Source: JAUMXJ01 sp041781135 (GTDB lineage Bacteria > Bacillota > Clostridia > Peptostreptococcales > Acidaminobacteraceae). From it: a stretch of DNA of 64,000 bases. Each line of letters opens with the position of its first letter. Position 1 is the first letter of the stretch. The notes below the pieces were generated by a model. That model searched no databases. It had not been told where the DNA came from and worked only from the letters and a program-made list of their open reading frames with translations. The position numbers and the translations under genes are program-made. The stretch lies in contig JBHAZV010000020.1 in the NCBI GenBank assembly GCA_041781135.1, positions 62,001 to 126,000 of the forward strand, given 5' to 3'. Shown here piece by piece: positions 34,450 to 43,082 of this stretch.

Positions 34450-35139
34450 TCAAAAAACTTTTATCAGCAGCAGCGCGCCGCTTTCAATAGATATTTTTGC
34501 GCCGCGCTCAAGCGGTTCGTTGCTGACAGCATACGGAAAGGATGAATAGATGTTTGCATCGGTCAGGGGGTATTTTGCGCCTGATATGGATACGCCATGT
34601 GCTTCGCCAAATACTGCAAGCAGCGAAAAGTAACTGAAACTGCTGCCTACGGTTGCGGCCGAAACAGTGCTTTCGGCATTTTTTTGTGCCTGCACTACCG
34701 ACATGATAGAGTAATCGTCTGCGATTTCGGTCGAGATACCGGCATCGTCCAGCATTTTTAGAACTCCTATATTTGCAAGGCTGTGGTCGAATCTGTCGCC
34801 GATAGCGCCGACCATCAGCACTTTTTCAAAGCCGAGCTGCAGCGCTTTTTTAGCGGCGAACATCGAGTCGGTGTCGTCCTTTTCGGCAGGCAGGACTATT
34901 ATGGGAGTTTCGGCTGCGGTCTTCGAAAATTTTTCTTTATCTAAAGCAAACGAGTCAAAGTCGCCGACTATCAGATTTGGCGCAAAGCCGAGATCCGCAG
35001 AGTGTCGGAGCCCGCTGTCGCAGTAGATGAAGAAATCGTCTGCGGAAAGCCTGTGCCTTTGTTTCAGAAGCTCGTAATCCGATATTTCCGCGCCTGCGAC
35101 GATAATGCAGCGCGGTTTTGCGTGTTCTGTAATTTTCAT
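34450..35139 (-). CDS. thiN: Thiamine diphosphokinase
   Basis: ThiN converts thiamine to thiamine diphosphate with ATP. The 229-residue protein has FIYCDSGLRHSADLG, PNLIVGDFDS and LPAEKDDTDSMFAAKKAL, which are the aspartate-rich substrate blocks of the TPK catalytic domain, then VGAIGDRFDHSLANIGVL. The C-terminal third is the thiamine-binding beta domain. It lies four bases after an ABC exporter gene on the minus strand, so it is probably the last gene of iadA-ABC-thiN. Ribosome site weak. No other thiamine gene is close. Confidence 0.9.
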   Translation of the reverse strand: MKITEHAKPRCIIVAGAEISDYELLKQRHRLSADDFFIYCDSGLRHSADLGFAPNLIVGDFDSFALDKEKFSKTAAETPIIVLPAEKDDTDSMFAAKKALQLGFEKVLMVGAIGDRFDHSLANIGVLKMLDDAGISTEIADDYSIMSVVQAQKNAESTVSAATVGSSFSYFSLLAVFGEAHGVSISGAKYPLTDANIYSSFPYAVSNEPLERGAKISIESGALLLIKVF

Positions 35140-35143
35140 TGCA

Positions 35144-36916
35144 CTATCTGAATGTCAGTTGATGCAGTTTGAAGTATTCGCCTTTTGCTGCCAATAGGTC
35201 GCTGTGGCTGCCTTCCTCAACTATTTTGCCGCCGTCAAGCACGAGTATTCTGTCTGCGCCCTGTATTGTGCTTAGCCTGTGCGCTATGGTGAGTGTCGTT
35301 CTGCCCTCGCTCAGGCGTTCGAGGCTTTCCTGCACGAGCCTTTCGCTTGTGTTGTCAAGAGCTGATGTAGCTTCGTCGAGCAGCAGGATTGGAGGATTTT
35401 TGAGAAAAACCCTTGCAATGCTGATTCTCTGTTTTTGACCACCCGAAAGTTTTACACCTCTTTCGCCGACATATGTGTCGAACCCTTCGGGCAGCGCCAT
35501 TATAAAGTCGTATGCTCCGGCGAGCTTGCTTGCTTCTATGATCTCTTCCATCGAGGCTCCGAGCCTTCCGTATGCTATATTTTCGTAGACAGTTCCGCTG
35601 AACAGGTATACATCCTGCTGCACGAGTCCTATCGACTTCCTGAGATTTTTAAGCTTTATATTTTTAATATTTATTCCGTCAATGGTAATGCTTCCGTCCT
35701 CCACATCATAAAATCTCGGAAGCAGGCTGCAAAGCGTGGTTTTTCCTCCGCCGCTCGGCCCTACGAGTGCGACCTTTTCTCCGGCTTTTATTTTCAGATT
35801 GATTTTAGACAGGACATCGCCTGATTTTTCTTCATAGCCAAATGATACATTTTCAAAAATTATTTCTCCGCGCGGGTTTTGAATTTCTATCGCATCATCT
35901 TCGTCGAATATGTCAATATCGGTGCGCAGAATTTCGTTAAAACGCTCGATGCCTGTCATACCTTTTTGGAACTGCTCTGTGAATTCGACTATTCTCCTTA
36001 CTGTTGTAAGCAGAGTGCCTACATAGAGCACATATGCGACAAGGTCGCCTGCGGTAATGTTTCCTGATATCAGAAACCATCCTCCAAGCGCTATCACCGA
36101 AAGATACATAAGTCCGTCAAAGGCGCGTGTTATTGCGAAAAAACCTGCCATGTTATGGTATGTAATTTTTTTGATTTCCAGAAACGCATCATTGTCCCTG
36201 TCAAATTTTTCCTTTTCGGCATCTTCGTTTGTAAATGCCTTTACGACTTTTACGCCGAGGAGTGAGTCTTCTATCCGTGAATTCAGTTCGCCTATGTGGT
36301 TTCTTTGCGCCATAAAGCTTTTGCGCATTCTTAAATTGTACTTTGATGCTGTATAAATCATCAGTGGGATTAAAGTGAACAGAATCAGAGTGAGCGGTAT
36401 ATTTATGCTGATAAGTACGCTGAATGCAAAAACTATTTTTATCGCTCCGATAAAGTATTCTTCCGGGCAATGATGCGAAAATTCGGTTATGTCGAAGAGG
36501 TCGCTTGTTATTCTTGCCATTATCTGCCCCACCTTGGTTTCGTTGAAAAATTCTGTCGAAAGCTGCTGCAGGTGGTAGAATACGTCGCGCCTCATATCGG
36601 TTTCGATTTTTGCGCCCATTATATGCCCTGTTTTTGCCATGTAGTAACCTGCCATAAGATCGAGGGTTTTAAGTACGAAGAACAGCAGACTCAGCTTTAT
36701 GAGGGTGCCGGGGCTAACAATATTTCCGAGCAGCGCAGAGTTTGTGAGGTATCTCAGAATAAGAGGCAGCGCCATATCCGCTGCGGTTGTGAACATTGCG
36801 CAAAGCAGGTCGAACACAAGTATATTTATATACGGCTTATAGTATGGCAGGAAGCTGAATACCAGTTCCTGCGTTGAGTAGTTTTTTTTCTTGTTTTTCA
36901 TCGATGAAACTGCCAT
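35144..36916 (-). CDS. ABC exporter (fused membrane and ATPase domains)
   Basis: A 590-residue half-exporter. About 310 N-terminal residues carry six membrane helices of the ABC transporter type 1 fold. The ATPase domain has Walker A GPSGGGKTT (about residue 380), Q-loop VQQDVYLF, signature VKLSGGQKQRISIARVFL, Walker B ILLLDEATSALD and H-loop TIAHRLSTIQ. It would work as a homodimer, exporting a lipid, peptide or drug. The start is ATG at 36916 with AAAGGA upstream; an in-frame ATG five codons later is possible. It lies between iadA and thiN. Confidence 0.93.
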   Translation of the reverse strand: MAVSSMKNKKKNYSTQELVFSFLPYYKPYINILVFDLLCAMFTTAADMALPLILRYLTNSALLGNIVSPGTLIKLSLLFFVLKTLDLMAGYYMAKTGHIMGAKIETDMRRDVFYHLQQLSTEFFNETKVGQIMARITSDLFDITEFSHHCPEEYFIGAIKIVFAFSVLISINIPLTLILFTLIPLMIYTASKYNLRMRKSFMAQRNHIGELNSRIEDSLLGVKVVKAFTNEDAEKEKFDRDNDAFLEIKKITYHNMAGFFAITRAFDGLMYLSVIALGGWFLISGNITAGDLVAYVLYVGTLLTTVRRIVEFTEQFQKGMTGIERFNEILRTDIDIFDEDDAIEIQNPRGEIIFENVSFGYEEKSGDVLSKINLKIKAGEKVALVGPSGGGKTTLCSLLPRFYDVEDGSITIDGINIKNIKLKNLRKSIGLVQQDVYLFSGTVYENIAYGRLGASMEEIIEASKLAGAYDFIMALPEGFDTYVGERGVKLSGGQKQRISIARVFLKNPPILLLDEATSALDNTSERLVQESLERLSEGRTTLTIAHRLSTIQGADRILVLDGGKIVEEGSHSDLLAAKGEYFKLHQLTFR

Positions 36917-36947
36917 AATTTTCCTTTGTTGCTGGTTTTAATATTTA

Positions 36948-38084
36948 TTAATCTTCGAAATTTATTTTCAGCGTGCGCTTTTTATCTCTCATGACGAAAT
37001 TGCCTGCAAGGATAAAATCGTTGATTTCGAGGTTGTCGTCTAATATGAGCATGTCTGCTCTTGAGCCGCTCTGCAGCGCGCCGACGTACGGGAACATGTT
37101 CAGCGCCGCGGCGACGTTCTCGGTACAAGGCGCAAGCGCTTCCCGGAGACTCAGCCCGAAATCTTTTACAAGAGATTTGACCGCGCCGTAAAGAGTGTTC
37201 ATCATTCCGATTCCCATTCCGACAATTTCTTTTTTTTCATTCCATTTTGGCAGGCTGCCATTCGCATCGGAGCTAATTGTAATCTTGCCCGGCGCAGATT
37301 TTTTGATTGCTTCGAGCACCGCTGCTGCAGTCTTTTGGTGGTCTGCTCCTGTCGAGAGATCGGAGTATGAACCGAGCTTCGTAAGGCGTATGGTTTCGTC
37401 CAGTCTGCCGTTCATATGCGTAGGTCTGAACACAGAAGCCGGTATGTTTTCGCGATTTAGGATATCGAAAATCTGTGAAAGTCCCTGTTTGCCCAGCCCG
37501 ACATGAATATGCATGACTCCGGCTTTTTTGCCTATGAGCCCGCCGAGCCGAACTTGTCCCGCAAGTCTTACAAGTTCTTCGTATGTGGGATGCGAGCAGC
37601 GGTGATCGCTTATCGCAATTTTGAGTCCTATGCATTCGTCAATAAATGCTATGTCTTTCATTACCGAACCCGTGATGGTTGGCGAGGGTACTTCGTAAGC
37701 TCCGGTCAGGCAATGTGCGTAAAATCCGTATTCGCGAAGTGCGCGTGTCTTTGCGGCGAGATTTTCGACGCTTCTTGTGATGCCGTCCGTGCCGAGCAGC
37801 CCCACTATTGTGCCTACACCTGCGTCTACGATATCGGCGATGCTTAGCTCCGGGCATCTTGTTGTCATTCCGCCTTCGCCTCCGCCGCCTGTTACGTGCA
37901 CATGTTGGTCTATAAGAGCCGGGATGACTGTTCGGCATTCCGCATCCACTATCTGTGCCTGCTCTTTCAAGGCGCCCTGAATTTCGTTTGCGATGCCTCT
38001 GTGAATGGCTTCGATTTTTCCGTTTGCAACGAGAATATCGGCGATTTCTTCGCCGTAGATATTTGCATTTTTAATTAGTAACAT
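36948..38084 (-). CDS. iadA: Isoaspartyl dipeptidase
   Basis: IadA hydrolyses beta-aspartyl dipeptides produced from damaged proteins and some storage polymers. The 378-residue protein is an amidohydrolase with the metal ligands in LIDQHVHVTGGGGEGG (His61, His63), a GLKIAISDHRCSHP block that supplies the bridging lysine, MHIHVGLG, PTHMNGR and ISSDANGSLP. This pattern is specific to IadA rather than dihydropyrimidinases. The start is ATG at 38084, preceded by TGGAG. It is the first gene of a minus-strand group and is divergent from the response regulator gene. Confidence 0.94.
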   Translation of the reverse strand: MLLIKNANIYGEEIADILVANGKIEAIHRGIANEIQGALKEQAQIVDAECRTVIPALIDQHVHVTGGGGEGGMTTRCPELSIADIVDAGVGTIVGLLGTDGITRSVENLAAKTRALREYGFYAHCLTGAYEVPSPTITGSVMKDIAFIDECIGLKIAISDHRCSHPTYEELVRLAGQVRLGGLIGKKAGVMHIHVGLGKQGLSQIFDILNRENIPASVFRPTHMNGRLDETIRLTKLGSYSDLSTGADHQKTAAAVLEAIKKSAPGKITISSDANGSLPKWNEKKEIVGMGIGMMNTLYGAVKSLVKDFGLSLREALAPCTENVAAALNMFPYVGALQSGSRADMLILDDNLEINDFILAGNFVMRDKKRTLKINFED

Positions 38085-38223
38085 ACTATCTCCACAATCA
38101 GGTTTTTATCGGATTATACCACGAATCCTGTGTTTCGTGTATTTTTCGTGAGTTTTTCAGGAGGATTGCGCATGGCTTTGTGCTAAAATATTGTAAAGCT
38201 CGAATCGAGACAAAGGAGGCGGC

Positions 38224-38955
38224 GTGGAACAGAGAACGATTTACATAGCTGATGATGAACAAAATATAAGAGAGGCAATTAAGACGTTTTTAGAGAGCGA
38301 CGGCTATTCAGTCAGAGCTTTCGAGACCGGGGACGCTTTGTTTGATGCATTTGAGGGCTGCAGCTCCGATCTTGTAATACTTGATGTTATGATGCCGGGG
38401 TCAAGCGGGTTTGATATATGTGCAAAGCTCCGAAAAATCAGCACTGTTCCCATAATAATGCTCACCGCCCGTGATTCGGATCTCGACTATGCTACGGGAA
38501 TGGGGCTCGGCAGCGACGACTATTTTACAAAGCCGTTTTCGGCAATGAACCTGCTAATGCGCGTCAAGTCGATATTCAGGAGAATAGATTTTGAAAGGAA
38601 CAGGCAGCCGAGTCGTGAGGGTGCGGAAAAATCTGGCTTGCAGAGTGAACTGCTGCTTAAATACGGCGACATAGTGATGGATATTGGAAAGATGAGCGCA
38701 AGCGTCGCTGGTGACGAGGTATCGCTGACTCCGTATGAATTTCAAATACTTAAGCACATGATAAAAAAGGGCGAACAGGCGGTATCGCGCGACGAACTGC
38801 TCAATGAAGTGTGGGGGTATGATTCGGAGGTAGAGACGAGGGCGACCGACGACACGGTACGCCGCCTGCGAAAAAAACTTGGCAATAGCAATGTTTCGGT
38901 AGAGGCGGTGTGGGGCTTTGGGTTCAGGCTGAAGCTGCGCACTGACATCGATTAG
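38224..38955 (+). CDS. OmpR-family response regulator
   Basis: A 243-residue transcription factor. The receiver domain has the acidic pocket ADDEQNIREA, phospho-acceptor Asp54 in LVILDVMMPG, and a conserved KPF. The C-terminal domain is a winged helix (SLTPYEFQILKHMIKKGEQ, RATDDTVRRLRKKL). It pairs with the kinase gene 21 bases downstream. The start is GTG at 38224 after AAAGGAGGCG. What it controls is not seen; the divergent iadA group and its own operon are possible targets. Confidence 0.93.
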   Translation: MEQRTIYIADDEQNIREAIKTFLESDGYSVRAFETGDALFDAFEGCSSDLVILDVMMPGSSGFDICAKLRKISTVPIIMLTARDSDLDYATGMGLGSDDYFTKPFSAMNLLMRVKSIFRRIDFERNRQPSREGAEKSGLQSELLLKYGDIVMDIGKMSASVAGDEVSLTPYEFQILKHMIKKGEQAVSRDELLNEVWGYDSEVETRATDDTVRRLRKKLGNSNVSVEAVWGFGFRLKLRTDID

Positions 38956-38976
38956 TGTTTTTTGGGGGAGGTCTCC

Positions 38977-40335
38977 GTGGCTGTTAAACAAAAAAAATAC
39001 AAGTGGCATTTAAGGAGCAGGCTGCTGCTGATGCTTTTTGTATTGCTTGCATTTATTTTCGGGGCGCTCTACATAATTTTTAACCGATACGTAGGCAGCT
39101 ATGTCGAATCGGGGGTCGAGCAGCAGCTTTCCGAACTTGTTTCGAGGTATAAGATGGGAGCGAAGCCTCCTGAACGAGATTACTATGGTGATATTTACGA
39201 GCAGCCGCGCAGTAAAATCGGTGCAAGGGGCGAAATGCTGATAATAAATTCTGATTACGAGCTTGTAGAGAGTGCGGAGCATGAGCGCGCGGGTATCGAC
39301 GAAAGGAGCGAAATTGCCGCAGAACTTAAAAATACTGACGCCGAGCTCGACGATTCAGAGTACATCAACATCAAGACAAAGAGCGGCAGTTATCTTGTCA
39401 CGGCGATAGAGAGCCTCCATGCGGAGGATGAGCACATAGTGTTTTACGTATCACTCGACGGTCTGAATCATCTGGTACAGACTGTTAATAATGTCATTAT
39501 TGTGCTGCTGATTGTTGCGATGTTTTTGAGCGTGATTATCGCAGCACTTATAGCGCGTTCTGTGACACGCCCGATTGTGCAGCTTTCGGATTTTGCTGCC
39601 GCTGTGGGGCAGGGTGATTTTGAAAGGCGGGAGCTTAATTTTTCGGATATAGAGTTTCATGTATTAGGCGATGTTATGAACACTGCCGCCGACAGACTTT
39701 CGCAGTATGACAGCGAGCAGAAGACTTTTTTTCAGAATGTTTCGCATGAACTCAGAACTCCGCTTCAATCCATTCGATTTTATGCGGAGGGTATTGCGCA
39801 TGGGCTTATGGACAGTGCGAAATCCGCTTCTGTAATAATGAACGAGACTGACAGGCTCAGTGAAATGGTGGAGGATTTGCTCTATATTTCCAGAATCGAC
39901 AGTAAGGCGGATTCTTTCGTAAAGGAGAGAGGGGATCTAAGAGAAACTTTGGCTGCGAGTGTCGGCAGAGTTGCTGCTCTCGGCGGCATAGAGGTAGTGT
40001 ATGATTTTGATGATTTGCCGGTATATATGGATTACAGCGAGAAGCATATGGAGCGAGCGTTTGTAAATCTTCTCAGCAATGCGGCGCGCTATGCGAAGAA
40101 AAAATGTGTGCTTGAATGTAAAAATACCGGTGGCGGCGCGCTTATTTCGGTCACTGACGATGGGGATGGAATTGCGCCTGAGGAAGCGGCGCATGTTTTT
40201 GAGAGGTTTTATAAGGGCAGGGGAGGCAAGCATGGTATTGGTCTGTCGATAGTGCATTCCGTTGCTGAACTGCACGGCGGTCGCGCGGCGGTGGAGAGTC
40301 GTCCCGGTTTTACAAGATTCAGCATAGAGTTATAG
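38977..40335 (+). CDS. Sensor histidine kinase
   Basis: A membrane kinase of about 452 residues. The first membrane helix is near residue 14 (LLLMLFVLLAFIFGALYIIF), an extracytoplasmic sensor region spans about 35-165, the second helix is IIVLLIVAMFLSVIIAALIA, then a HAMP linker, the phosphorylated His in FQNVSHELRTPLQS (about residue 257), N-box NLLSNAARYA, G-boxes DDGDGIAPEE and GKHGIGLSIVHS. I chose GTG at 38977, five bases after GGGGGAGG; a TTG at 38962 lies inside that ribosome site. Paired with the regulator upstream. The signal sensed is unknown. Confidence 0.92.
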   Translation: MAVKQKKYKWHLRSRLLLMLFVLLAFIFGALYIIFNRYVGSYVESGVEQQLSELVSRYKMGAKPPERDYYGDIYEQPRSKIGARGEMLIINSDYELVESAEHERAGIDERSEIAAELKNTDAELDDSEYINIKTKSGSYLVTAIESLHAEDEHIVFYVSLDGLNHLVQTVNNVIIVLLIVAMFLSVIIAALIARSVTRPIVQLSDFAAAVGQGDFERRELNFSDIEFHVLGDVMNTAADRLSQYDSEQKTFFQNVSHELRTPLQSIRFYAEGIAHGLMDSAKSASVIMNETDRLSEMVEDLLYISRIDSKADSFVKERGDLRETLAASVGRVAALGGIEVVYDFDDLPVYMDYSEKHMERAFVNLLSNAARYAKKKCVLECKNTGGGALISVTDDGDGIAPEEAAHVFERFYKGRGGKHGIGLSIVHSVAELHGGRAAVESRPGFTRFSIEL

Positions 40336-40391
40336 GCTTTTAACCAATGTGCTGTTTGTATTCTTAATTATTTCGGAGGTTTGGCTCTATT

Positions 40392-40415
40392 ATGCGAATA
40401 CGATTCGCATTTTTT
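40392..40415 (+). terminator. Rho-independent terminator after the two-component genes
   Basis: ATGCGAAT (40392-40399) and ATTCGCAT (40403-40410) form a perfect stem with loop ACG, followed by TTTTTT. Confidence 0.8.
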
Positions 40416-40515
40416 GCGACAGAAAAAAGCAGTATATTGTTTTGGCTCCATTTCGTTTCTGCAGGAATAGCGATCGGCGATTCAAGAATAGTTGGGCTAT
40501 TTTGTTAATTTGTTA

Positions 40516-40545
40516 TTGATGCATATAGAGGTTTTTAAGTATAAT
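40516..40545 (+). promoter_or_regulatory. Sigma-A promoter of purC
   Basis: TTGATG (40516-40521) and TATAAT (40540-40545) are 18 bases apart, giving a leader of about 85 bases. The rest of the 301-base gap (40336-40636) holds the terminator at 40392 and nothing else I recognise; there is no purine riboswitch consensus. Confidence 0.6.
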
Positions 40546-40636
40546 ATCTTGTAATGGCTATGGAAGCATTAAATAACGACGAACAACTCGTGGCGTGAAT
40601 TCGGCCAAAAAATAGAGGCTCAGAACAGGAGAGAAT

Positions 40637-41320
40637 ATGAAAAAGGTTTATCAAGGTAAGACAAAAGATGTATTTGATTTGGAAAATGGCAATTTTCTGC
40701 TCAAATTTAAGGACGATGTGACAGGTGTTGACGGCGTCTTTGATCCCGGAGCTAATAGCGTCGGTCTCACAATGGAGGGAGCGGGTGAGGCGGGGCTAAA
40801 GCTAACCCGGTTTTTCTTTGAAAAGATAAATGCTGCCGGCATACCTACTCACTACGTCGATTCAAACATCGCGGAGCGCACAATGACGGTGCTTCCTGCA
40901 ACTGTATTTGGAAGGGGTGTTGAAGTCATCTGCAGATACAAGGCTGTTGGAAGCTTTTTGCGCAGATATGGCATGTATGCCAAGAAAGCTCAGGATCTTA
41001 ATGCCTATGTTGAGGTTACGCTGAAGGATGATGAAAGGAACGATCCGCTTATCACAGACGAGGCGCTTGAAATGCTCGGCATCATGGACAGGAAGGAGTA
41101 CGCTGAGCTCGTTGAAATGACAAGGAAAATCGCGAAGATCGTCAAGGATGAGCTGGCTGTCAAGGGGCTGGAACTGTACGATATTAAGTTTGAATTCGGC
41201 AGAATCGGAGCGGACAGACATATCGCGCTTATCGATGAAATTTCCGGCGGCAATATGCGCGCATACAAAAACGGCGAATACGTAGAACCGCTCACACTCG
41301 AAAAGCTCATGCTTGCATAG
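40637..41320 (+). CDS. purC: Phosphoribosylaminoimidazole-succinocarboxamide synthase
   Basis: PurC joins aspartate to CAIR in de novo purine synthesis. The 227-residue protein has YQGKTKDVFDLENGNFLLKF at its start, LKFKDDVTGVDGVFDPGA, VICRYKAVGSFLRRYG, and the C-terminal LIDEISGGNMRAYKNG. Length is normal for the short bacterial form. The start is ATG at 40637 after AGGAGAG. It stands alone, between its own promoter and a convergent membrane gene, with no other pur gene near. Confidence 0.95.
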   Translation: MKKVYQGKTKDVFDLENGNFLLKFKDDVTGVDGVFDPGANSVGLTMEGAGEAGLKLTRFFFEKINAAGIPTHYVDSNIAERTMTVLPATVFGRGVEVICRYKAVGSFLRRYGMYAKKAQDLNAYVEVTLKDDERNDPLITDEALEMLGIMDRKEYAELVEMTRKIAKIVKDELAVKGLELYDIKFEFGRIGADRHIALIDEISGGNMRAYKNGEYVEPLTLEKLMLA

Positions 41321-41388
41321 TCTGACGCATAATCTGATGCACAGCCCGAGATACATTCAAAAGCGATAGCTCCGTTTATTGTCGGCGC

Positions 41389-42177
41389 TTATAAACAAAT
41401 ATATAAAAATCCGTAAATCAGTGGTTGATGAAGTAAGTATATAAGCAACGAATGTCTGCCGAGCCATTCGAGCAGCGGCGTGCCTTTGTATCCCAAAAAA
41501 GCCGGAAATTTGTCGGTTCGATGGTCGCTCAAATAAAGACGGCACAAAAAATATCCGGCTTCAAATAAAAAGAGCCAAGGTATCAGCGGAAAATAGTCAA
41601 CAGAGAAGAAGTCCTTTGGCGGCAGTCCGAAAAAAGCACTGATAATTCCCGAATACCATGATTCGGGCAATGACAAAAATTTAATCCCCAAAATACCGAT
41701 ATACCCGTCACCGATATTCTTTGTCAGAAAAAAGAGGAGCAGACTGACTGCCAGACCTGATTTGCTGCAAATCCTAAGTTTGTGCGGCGTTGATCCGGTT
41801 TTATGCCGCAGACGGTTTGCAATGCTGCGGGCTGATGACATTATTATCATACATGAGCCGAGCAGAGTTAGAACGCCTAAAACTACCGGGGTTTCCGGTG
41901 TTAGCGCAGCAGTTGCGATTGACAGTGCTGCTCCAAGCGAAAATATAAGTATGCCGTTTTGCAGTTTTCCCCTGCCGAGAGCCCACGAAAAACCCGAAAT
42001 AAAAATAAATGAGCAGCAGATGCTCTGCTGCCATATATATGCTGTATATGATTCAAACCAGCGCCATTCGACACCAAAAATATATACAAGATCCCACACG
42101 GTATGGTATGCGATCATACTGAGCAGTGCAAGACCTCGCAGAGCGTCGAGCCCGGATAGTCTGTTTGAGAGCTTCAA
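41389..42177 (-). CDS. DUF1624 / HGSNAT-like membrane protein
   Basis: This membrane protein of about 262 residues starts with GLDALRGLALLSMIAYHTVWDL, a hallmark of the DUF1624/heparan-alpha-glucosaminide N-acetyltransferase-like group. It has about seven or eight hydrophobic helices with a His in helix 1. The family is thought to move acyl groups across membranes; the substrate is not known. I chose TTG at 42177 because it gives the usual family N-terminus and lies 7 bases after the DUF6935 stop. An ATG at 42258 is in frame but would overlap that gene by 74 bases and add residues unlike the family. It converges with purC. Confidence 0.7.
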   Translation of the reverse strand: MKLSNRLSGLDALRGLALLSMIAYHTVWDLVYIFGVEWRWFESYTAYIWQQSICCSFIFISGFSWALGRGKLQNGILIFSLGAALSIATAALTPETPVVLGVLTLLGSCMIIMSSARSIANRLRHKTGSTPHKLRICSKSGLAVSLLLFFLTKNIGDGYIGILGIKFLSLPESWYSGIISAFFGLPPKDFFSVDYFPLIPWLFLFEAGYFLCRLYLSDHRTDKFPAFLGYKGTPLLEWLGRHSLLIYLLHQPLIYGFLYICL

Positions 42178-42184
42178 ACGCGCA

Positions 42185-42676
42185 CTACCAGTCTGCCTGA
42201 CTCTTTGGTTTTCTGATGTCCGCCAAAAGCATTTGTTCCCATAACAGCCATCTGTCATCTTTTTGGCGGAGCGTTATAGGGCGAGGACTGTCTGCGCCGC
42301 TTGATGTAATATACAGCTTTGCATAGCCCTCCTCGGTATATGAATACGGACCGTCGTTGATACTTATTGTATATGGCGTTGTCGGAGTGTATTCGTTATC
42401 AGGGTTTGTACCGCCGAGATAGGACATTGCTACATACTCCTTGCCCCTAAGTCTATCTCTTAAAAACTGTTTTTCATATTCCGAAAGCTCCCTTGGGCCC
42501 TTGAGAGAATTGAGCATTGCGATACCGTCGTTCGGTGATTCGGTGTACCTGATCAGTGCCAGAACCGTCAAGGCTGCCGCTTTGAACGGCGTGCTGAGAT
42601 CCGCTTCAGGAAGGGCGTGCAGCTCCTCGGCATTTTTTGGCAGTGTGCTAAACGTAAAACTGTCTGTCTTTGCCAT
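42185..42676 (-). CDS. DUF6935 domain protein
   Basis: A 163-residue soluble protein recognised as DUF6935 from DSFTFSTLPKNAEELHALPE, STPFKAAALTVLALIRY, LRDRLRGKEYVAMSYLGG and the C-terminal GADSPRPITLRQKDDRWLLW. The function of the family is unknown. Its start is well supported: ATG at 42676 with AAGGAGGATTC upstream and a good promoter at 42733-42761. It is transcribed with the DUF1624 gene that follows 7 bases after its stop. Confidence 0.8.
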   Translation of the reverse strand: MAKTDSFTFSTLPKNAEELHALPEADLSTPFKAAALTVLALIRYTESPNDGIAMLNSLKGPRELSEYEKQFLRDRLRGKEYVAMSYLGGTNPDNEYTPTTPYTISINDGPYSYTEEGYAKLYITSSGADSPRPITLRQKDDRWLLWEQMLLADIRKPKSQADW

Positions 42677-42732
42677 GAATCCTCCTTAAAAATTTTGAGT
42701 GAAGTTTGTGACGAACTTCCTCTTTTAGTGCA

Positions 42733-42761
42733 ATTTTAGCAAAAACAGCATAATTATTCAA
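42733..42761 (-). promoter_or_regulatory. Sigma-A promoter of the DUF6935-DUF1624 pair
   Basis: On the minus strand TTGAAT (42761-42756), a 17-base spacer and TAAAAT (42738-42733) with an upstream TGC (extended -10) form a strong promoter. The transcript would start about 50 bases before the ATG at 42676. Confidence 0.65.
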
Positions 42762-42777
42762 TGTCATATTCCTGCTT

Positions 42778-42940
42778 GAAATTAATGCTACACCTGATTA
42801 TAATTTTGGAATTAACGCTAAATAACCAAGTTTTGGAATAGGCGTGACATATAACCAAGTTTTGGAATTAGCGTGACATATGACCAAGTTTTGGAATTAG
42901 CGTGACATATGACCAAGTTTTGGGATAGGCGCCATACATC
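42778..42940. repeat. Six-unit tandem repeat array, 29-bp period, upstream of flagellin
   Basis: Units anchored on GGAATTAGCGTGACATA begin near 42778, 42808, 42835, 42864, 42893 and 42922. The last four are exactly 29 bases apart and nearly identical; the first two are degenerate. Each of the four regular units is preceded by ACCAAGTTTTGG, which holds the small dyad CCAA-GTT-TTGG, at 42825, 42854, 42883 and 42912. The array occupies part of a 406-base gap (42677-43082) that also holds a minus-strand promoter and the flagellin promoter. There are no variable spacers, so this is not a CRISPR. Confidence 0.85.
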
Positions 42941-42975
42941 ACCGTAATTATGACAAAAATTTTACATTAAATCCC

Positions 42976-43002
42976 TAAAGTAGAACTTCAATCTGACGAT
43001 AA
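42976..43002 (+). promoter_or_regulatory. Sigma-28 (SigD) promoter of flagellin
   Basis: TAAA at 42976-42979, a 15-base spacer, and GACGATAA at 42995-43002 match the flagellar sigma factor consensus TAAA-N15-GCCGATAA at all but one position. The leader is about 75 bases and contains AAGGAGGAAT before the start codon. Confidence 0.88.
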
Positions 43003-43082
43003 CAAGATTGTAAACATCAGGCCGATGTACACAAAAAACAAAACACCGGAAAGGAATCCGGGTCAAAATTCAAGGAGGAATT

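Noticed and set aside
40546..40636. Purine or PRPP/ppGpp riboswitch before purC
   Set aside because: The leader of about 85 bases has none of the conserved blocks I would need to call one.
42778..42940. CRISPR array
   Set aside because: Units are contiguous with no unique spacers and no cas genes are present.
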